Assembly (NCBI GenBank): GCA_023396215.1
Contig: JAEWWW010000110.1
Span: 1-26,945 of the forward strand
From: Bacillota bacterium
GTDB lineage: Bacteria > Bacillota > Clostridia > Oscillospirales > Ruminococcaceae
Length of the DNA: 26,945 nucleotides
Reading direction: 5' to 3'
Under the pieces are notes generated by a model. It did not search any database. It was not told the DNA's origin and worked only from the letters and a program-made list of their open reading frames with translations. The translations under genes were made by a program, and so were the position numbers. This document shows positions 24,046 to 26,945 of the stretch, piece after piece; within the stretch, counting starts at the first letter, position 1, and each line of letters starts with the position of its first letter.

Positions 24046-24822
24046 ATGAACAGAATCATTGAAAAGCCATTTTACGAAGATTTCATCGCTTTGTGTGCCA
24101 CGGCGCGTGAAAGCATTAAATTATGCGCGCCATACGTCAAAGCAGATGTAATATCAAGTATATTGGAGGCCAGCCAACCCGGCGTTTCTGTTGAGCTAAT
24201 TACGAAGGTAAACCTGAGAGACTTTCACAGCAAGGTTTCTGATGTAGGCTCTTTGCAGCAAATTTTGTCGCGGGGCGGCCATGTATATAATTGTTCTAAT
24301 TTACATGCCAAGGCTTATATTTTTGACGACCGGCAGTGCATTGTTACCTCGGCAAATCTAACAAATTCCGGTCTTTCAAAAAATGTTGAATGCGGGTTGT
24401 TAAGCAAGGACCTCGGCATCACACGCTCTGTGTTGGAGTTCTATTCCGGTATTATTGCGCGCGAAGATGTTGGTATTATCACAAGCCAGATTATTACACA
24501 AATTAACCGGCTACTGACCAGTATTCCGCAGCCGCCCCCTGTTGAATATCCGCATCTTGACCTGCACACGCTCCCTTCCACAACTATTCCGGCAATCTCG
24601 ACCGGCTTATCCGGCTGGAAGCGGGATGTATTTTTACAGTTGGGCCAATTCGGTGAAACGTTCACGTCGGAAGAGGTTCGCATTATGGCGCAGCAGCTTC
24701 ACCCCCAGCATCCAAACAATCACAACCGCGAAGCGAAAATTCGGCAGACATTACAGCAGTTGCGGGATTTAGGGCTTGTTGAGTTTGTTTCCCCCGGGGT
24801 TTATAAAAAACTTTGGTCATAG
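24046..24822 (+). CDS. PLD-superfamily nuclease-like protein with C-terminal winged helix
   Basis: A 258-residue protein with two parts. Residues 1-150 are a PLD-like domain: the catalytic motif is H87-A-K89 followed by D94 and TSAN (S102, N104), which forms a single HKD set; such proteins act as dimers in cutting DNA or phospholipids. Residues 190-258 look like the winged-helix domain at the end of DpnI-type and other restriction enzymes (KIRQTLQQLRDLGLVEF, then VYKKLW). A proline linker (residues 160-168) joins them. So it is likely a DNA-acting nuclease, perhaps a restriction enzyme. No methylase or other partner gene is present. I chose the ATG at 24046 because GAGG stands upstream and earlier in-frame codons overlap comM. 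Codon use is more AT-rich than comM, which suggests transfer. Confidence 0.75.
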   Translation: MNRIIEKPFYEDFIALCATARESIKLCAPYVKADVISSILEASQPGVSVELITKVNLRDFHSKVSDVGSLQQILSRGGHVYNCSNLHAKAYIFDDRQCIVTSANLTNSGLSKNVECGLLSKDLGITRSVLEFYSGIIAREDVGIITSQIITQINRLLTSIPQPPPVEYPHLDLHTLPSTTIPAISTGLSGWKRDVFLQLGQFGETFTSEEVRIMAQQLHPQHPNNHNREAKIRQTLQQLRDLGLVEFVSPGVYKKLWS

Positions 24823-24876
24823 CCATGACGCAATAAAGGATATAATCCAGCCATTAAAAAATATCGGAACTATCCC

Positions 24877-24917
24877 TTGACATAGTGCAAACCTTATGAT
24901 ACAATAACATCATAAGG
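24877..24917 (+). promoter_or_regulatory. Transposase promoter overlapping an inverted repeat
   Basis: TTGACA (24877-24882), 17-base spacer, TACAAT (24900-24905), a near-consensus promoter that starts inside the terminal repeat. CCTTATGAT (24892-24900) pairs with ATCATAAGG (24909-24917), a perfect 9-bp stem. The second arm contains the AAGGG-like ribosome site of the transposase. Confidence 0.75.
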
Positions 24918-24930
24918 GCGGTGTTATTAA

Positions 24931-25851
24931 ATGACTTTTATGGAACTCATGACCAGATTTCCTACAGAAGAATCTGTTATCGAATATTTTCTTGCAGTCC
25001 GTTATCCTCATGGTGTGTGCTGCAATCATTGTGGCTCTATTAAAGTATATCAAGAAACAAAGCGCAAGAAAGTGTTTAGCTGCAATGACTGCAACAGCAC
25101 CTTCTCCCCTTTTAAAAATACCATCTTTGAGAAATCTTCTACAGACCTGCGTAAATGGATGTATGCCATCCACTTGTTCCTTAATGGCAAGAAAGGCATC
25201 TCTGGTTTACAGCTGCAACGTGAAATTGGTGTGACTTACAAAACCGCATGGCGTATGCTTCAGCAAATTAGACTTGCTATGGGCAATGCTGAGAACAAGG
25301 AATTCTTCGATACTATTGTTGAGATAGATGAAACCTATGTAGGTGGCAAACCTCGCAAGAACAACGACCGTGATGATGATACACCTAAAGGTATTGGCAC
25401 TGGTGCAAAACGTGGTAGAGGGACAAGCAAGACCCCTGTGGTGGGTGTTATTGATAGAAACAATAAAAAGGTATTTGCTAAGATTGCTATGCCTAATGCA
25501 GAGGGAAAGAAACTCACTGCCAAACAGCTTATTGATATTCTAAAGGTTGTTTCAAAACAGGAAAACAATAATACAATTATGTCGGACGAGTTTAGAGGTT
25601 ACGACCCTTTGAGCAAAAATAACTTTGTTCATTTGCGTGTTGACCACACTAAGGCTTTTTCTGACCATAAAGGTACTCACACTAATAACATTGAATCTTT
25701 TTGGGCTACCTTAAAACGTGGTATTTATGGTATTTATCATCATGTGAGCGTAGACTACATGCAGCGATATGTTGATGAATTTTGCTTTAGATACAATAAT
25801 CGTGGGAATGATATGTTTGAAATGGTTTTAAAACAGAGTGTGTTGAGATAA
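24931..25851 (+). CDS. IS1595-family transposase
   Basis: DDE-type transposase that cuts and joins the ends of its own element. It has 306 residues. A zinc ribbon is at the N-terminus (C31, C34, C51, C54 in CNHC and CNDC). A winged-helix-like region follows (GISGLQLQREIGVTYKTAWRMLQQIR). The catalytic core, ISXO2-like, has D133 in EIDETYVGGK, D219 in SDEFRGY and the N253/E255 stretch in HTNNIESFWATLKRG; IS1595 elements use such DDN/E sites. Start ATG at the head of MTFMELMTRFPTEE. The gene seems complete, so the element may be active. GC is much lower than in comM. Confidence 0.92.
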   Translation: MTFMELMTRFPTEESVIEYFLAVRYPHGVCCNHCGSIKVYQETKRKKVFSCNDCNSTFSPFKNTIFEKSSTDLRKWMYAIHLFLNGKKGISGLQLQREIGVTYKTAWRMLQQIRLAMGNAENKEFFDTIVEIDETYVGGKPRKNNDRDDDTPKGIGTGAKRGRGTSKTPVVGVIDRNNKKVFAKIAMPNAEGKKLTAKQLIDILKVVSKQENNNTIMSDEFRGYDPLSKNNFVHLRVDHTKAFSDHKGTHTNNIESFWATLKRGIYGIYHHVSVDYMQRYVDEFCFRYNNRGNDMFEMVLKQSVLR

Positions 25852-25871
25852 ATGATAATTTATGGTATATT
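25843..25871 (+). promoter_or_regulatory. Promoter of the MazF-like passenger gene
   Basis: TTGAGA (25843-25848), spacer of 17, TATATT (25866-25871). It overlaps the last codons of the transposase and lies 26 bases before the passenger GTG. This suggests the passenger is expressed on its own. Confidence 0.6.
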
Positions 25872-25897
25872 TTGTCGTATAAGTATTATGCGAGGAT

Positions 25898-26566
25898 GTG
25901 TTTAATTTGAACAGGTTAATTAACGGAGCAATTTACCAAGTAAATCTGAATGGGAAAAGCAAAAGTGAATTTTCCGGAGAACACCCCTCAATTGTAGTTA
26001 AAACTGTTTCAGAAAGAGACCTCTACTACATTATCCCATTGACAACTTTTACTAAAGAACGGTGGGAAAAGTACAAAAAAGATTTTGGATGCAGAATACA
26101 CTCTACTGAATCTATAGCGATAATTTCTAAGATGCAAGTTAGACATGTTGACAACATTAAAGCAAGATCTGTTTCTAAAAATTTTACTCCACCTAAGATA
26201 CTTGTTCCTACATCAGAAGAATTATCAAATGTACTTAAAAAGTTGAATACTTATCTTGCAAAAGCGACAGCAAGGTCATTGTCTGCATATAATGACTTTA
26301 TGAGCGAAAGATTTGAATTTTTAGAAACCGCCAAATATTTATCTTTAGTTAATTATAATAACTTTAAAGAAAATTCGTCATTTGTCATTTTTAAACAAAC
26401 AGAAGAGTATATTACATTGAAATTAGATGGATTATTAGTTAAGCATATGTCTGTTAAGGATGTATTATCGGTGTTGCAGGAGTATATACCTGAAAAATTT
26501 AGCATAAACTATTATAAGGATGGGGATTATTATTTAATCTCTATTCAGAAACCTATTGTAAACTAG
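25898..26566 (+). CDS. MazF/PemK-fold toxin-like passenger protein with C-terminal extension
   Basis: A 222-residue protein that I can only place by motif. Residues 5-90 follow the MazF/PemK/ToxN fold order: LINGAIYQVNLNGKSKSEFSGEHPSIVVK, YYIIPLTTF, then SIAIISKMQVRHVDNIKAR in the place of the usual SVALVDQIRTID. Those toxins are endoribonucleases. Residues 100-222 are an extra alpha/beta part (SEELSNVLKKLNTYL, then YITLKLDGLLVKH) that I do not recognise. The start is uncertain: GTG at 25898 is too close to GAGG, while TTG at 25907 (MNRLINGAIYQV) has that site eleven bases away. It lies inside the IS1595-like element after its own promoter. No antitoxin protein gene is seen on either side. 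Base composition is very AT-rich. A non-toxic MazF-fold RNA-binding protein is the alternative. Confidence 0.6.
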   Translation: MFNLNRLINGAIYQVNLNGKSKSEFSGEHPSIVVKTVSERDLYYIIPLTTFTKERWEKYKKDFGCRIHSTESIAIISKMQVRHVDNIKARSVSKNFTPPKILVPTSEELSNVLKKLNTYLAKATARSLSAYNDFMSERFEFLETAKYLSLVNYNNFKENSSFVIFKQTEEYITLKLDGLLVKHMSVKDVLSVLQEYIPEKFSINYYKDGDYYLISIQKPIVN

Positions 26567-26581
26567 TGTATTATGTGTTAC

Positions 26582-26800
26582 TATAATGTTGTTGGAAGGC
26601 ATTATATATCATGAGTAAGTCCAGCAACAACATATCGTAGCAACGTGTATAGGGCGGCGAAAGCATAAGTCCAGACACATTTGGCGGGTTATCTTAGGAT
26701 AGCTCGCTTTGCATTTTGTAAACCTTATAATCATTTTGTGGAATTATTATGATTATATCTCGACCACAAAACCCCTCTCGGCTAGGAGAGGGGTTTTATT
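26582..26800 (+). ncRNA. Candidate structured RNA downstream of the toxin-like gene
   Basis: No coding frame, but ordered structure: stem ATGTTGTTG/CAACAACAT (26586-26594, 26625-26633); a 10-bp hairpin GCGGGTTATC, loop ttag, GATAGCTCGC at 26684-26707; stem TATAATCAT/ATGATTATA (26726-26734, 26749-26757) whose loop TTTGTGG (26735-26741) can pair with CCACAAA (26764-26770), an H-type pseudoknot; then a terminator. TAAGTCCAG occurs twice, at 26616 and 26666. A perfect TATAAT lies at 26582-26587 but without a good -35, so it may be a separate RNA or the 3' end of the passenger message. Confidence 0.5.
26768..26800 (+). terminator. Strong terminator at the end of the candidate RNA
   Basis: AAAACCCCTCTC, loop ggctag, GAGAGGGGTTTT, then ATTTTAT: a 12-bp perfect stem with a T-run. 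The first bases of the stem also take part in the alternative pairing CCACAAA with the upstream loop, so termination and the pseudoknot could compete. Confidence 0.85.
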
Positions 26801-26874
26801 TTATGTGGAAGCACTATGTTAGGTAGTGTCAAGAGTTATGCGCAAATTGGTTTGCAGTCCTGCTTTGAATGAAG

Positions 26875-26945
26875 TCACCCAGCTAAAGAGGCATCGTCAG
26901 TAGCGGCCTCCAAGTGCTTCATGTTCATATACTTCTTGTTGCCCC
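26875..26945 (-). CDS. C-terminal end of an unidentified gene, cut by the window edge
   Basis: On the minus strand a frame open at the right edge ends in KYMNMKHLEAATDDASLAG and a TGA stop. Only 22 residues are visible and I do not recognise the family. The bases just after the stop (GCGCATAACTCTTGACACTACC) resemble the end of an IS256-type element, so a transposase is possible, from memory only. Confidence 0.35.
   Translation of the reverse strand, partial: GNKKYMNMKHLEAATDDASLAG

Larger units (their letters stand above)
24866..26830 (+). mobile_element. IS1595-like element with passenger gene and RNA (bounds approximate)
   Basis: About 1.97 kb. Inner ends match exactly over nine bases, ACATAGTGC at 24880-24888 and GCACTATGT at 26811-26819, and a looser match continues outward (ACTAtcCCttgACATAGTGC against ACTACCtaACATAGTGC). 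The element holds an IS1595-type transposase, a MazF-like gene and a structured RNA with its terminator. No 8-bp target duplication is visible at these bounds, so one end may be altered or a neighbour element may abut it. Confidence 0.6.

Noticed and set aside
26616..26674. TAAGTCCAG repeated with 50-base spacing as a possible CRISPR or antitoxin repeat array
   Set aside because: Only two copies of nine bases with unlike surroundings; not an array. It is mentioned only as a feature of the RNA candidate.

Overview
The window looks like a chromosomal segment of a GC-rich, low-redundancy Gram-positive anaerobe, most likely a gut Clostridium of the Oscillospiraceae/Ruminococcaceae type. The reasons are strong AGGAGG-type ribosome binding sites, a Firmicutes-type dgt-dnaG-rpoD cluster, a zinc-type L31, a lipoprotein solute-binding protein with a MsmK-like ATPase, and high-GC codons. 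The genus is not determined. Nearly everything up to 22.2 kb is on the minus strand; from 22.47 kb the genes run on the plus strand.

Region 1 (about 0.1-11.5 kb, minus strand) is a carbohydrate locus read in the order LacI regulator, lipoprotein binding protein, two ABC permeases, class II aldolase, L-fucose-isomerase-like protein, NagA deacetylase, TauE/SafE permease, SIS-domain sugar-phosphate isomerase/deaminase, and MsmK-type ATPase, ending in a clear terminator. Deacetylase plus SIS enzyme plus tagatose/fructose-type aldolase suggests an N-acetylated amino sugar, perhaps galactosamine-like. The TauE-type exporter translationally coupled to NagA and the isomerase-like protein are extra parts that a plain GlcNAc/GalNAc pathway does not need, and no sugar kinase is in the window. 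Two matching 18-bp palindromes lie in front of the regulator and in front of the binding protein, so the LacI protein probably controls both.

Region 2 (11.6-13.7 kb) holds an HD-domain protein with a newly noted 53-residue basic protein overlapping its start, a VOC/glyoxalase-like protein and an Rrf2-type regulator with three cysteines. Region 3 (13.7-22.2 kb) is housekeeping: rpoD, dnaG, dgt, a YigZ/IMPACT protein, rpmE and a phosphohexomutase. Two short palindromic repeats sit between these genes. One is a MITE-like element flanked by TTA on both sides that abuts and contains the site of the yigZ stop codon; the other lies between dgt and dnaG.

Region 4 (22.4-26.9 kb) starts with comM/yifB and then drops abruptly in GC. 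It holds a lone PLD-nuclease/winged-helix protein, then an IS1595-like element of about 2 kb. That element has its transposase, and also a passenger gene for a MazF/PemK-fold toxin-like protein with its own promoter, followed by an apparently structured RNA (hairpins, a possible H-type pseudoknot and a strong terminator). Inverted repeats enclose all of these. No protein antitoxin is visible. This combination, a mobile toxin-like gene plus a pseudoknotted RNA, is the most interesting object in the window and may be a type III-like toxin-antitoxin arrangement in an unusual order. The last bases carry the end of another gene, possibly a second mobile element.
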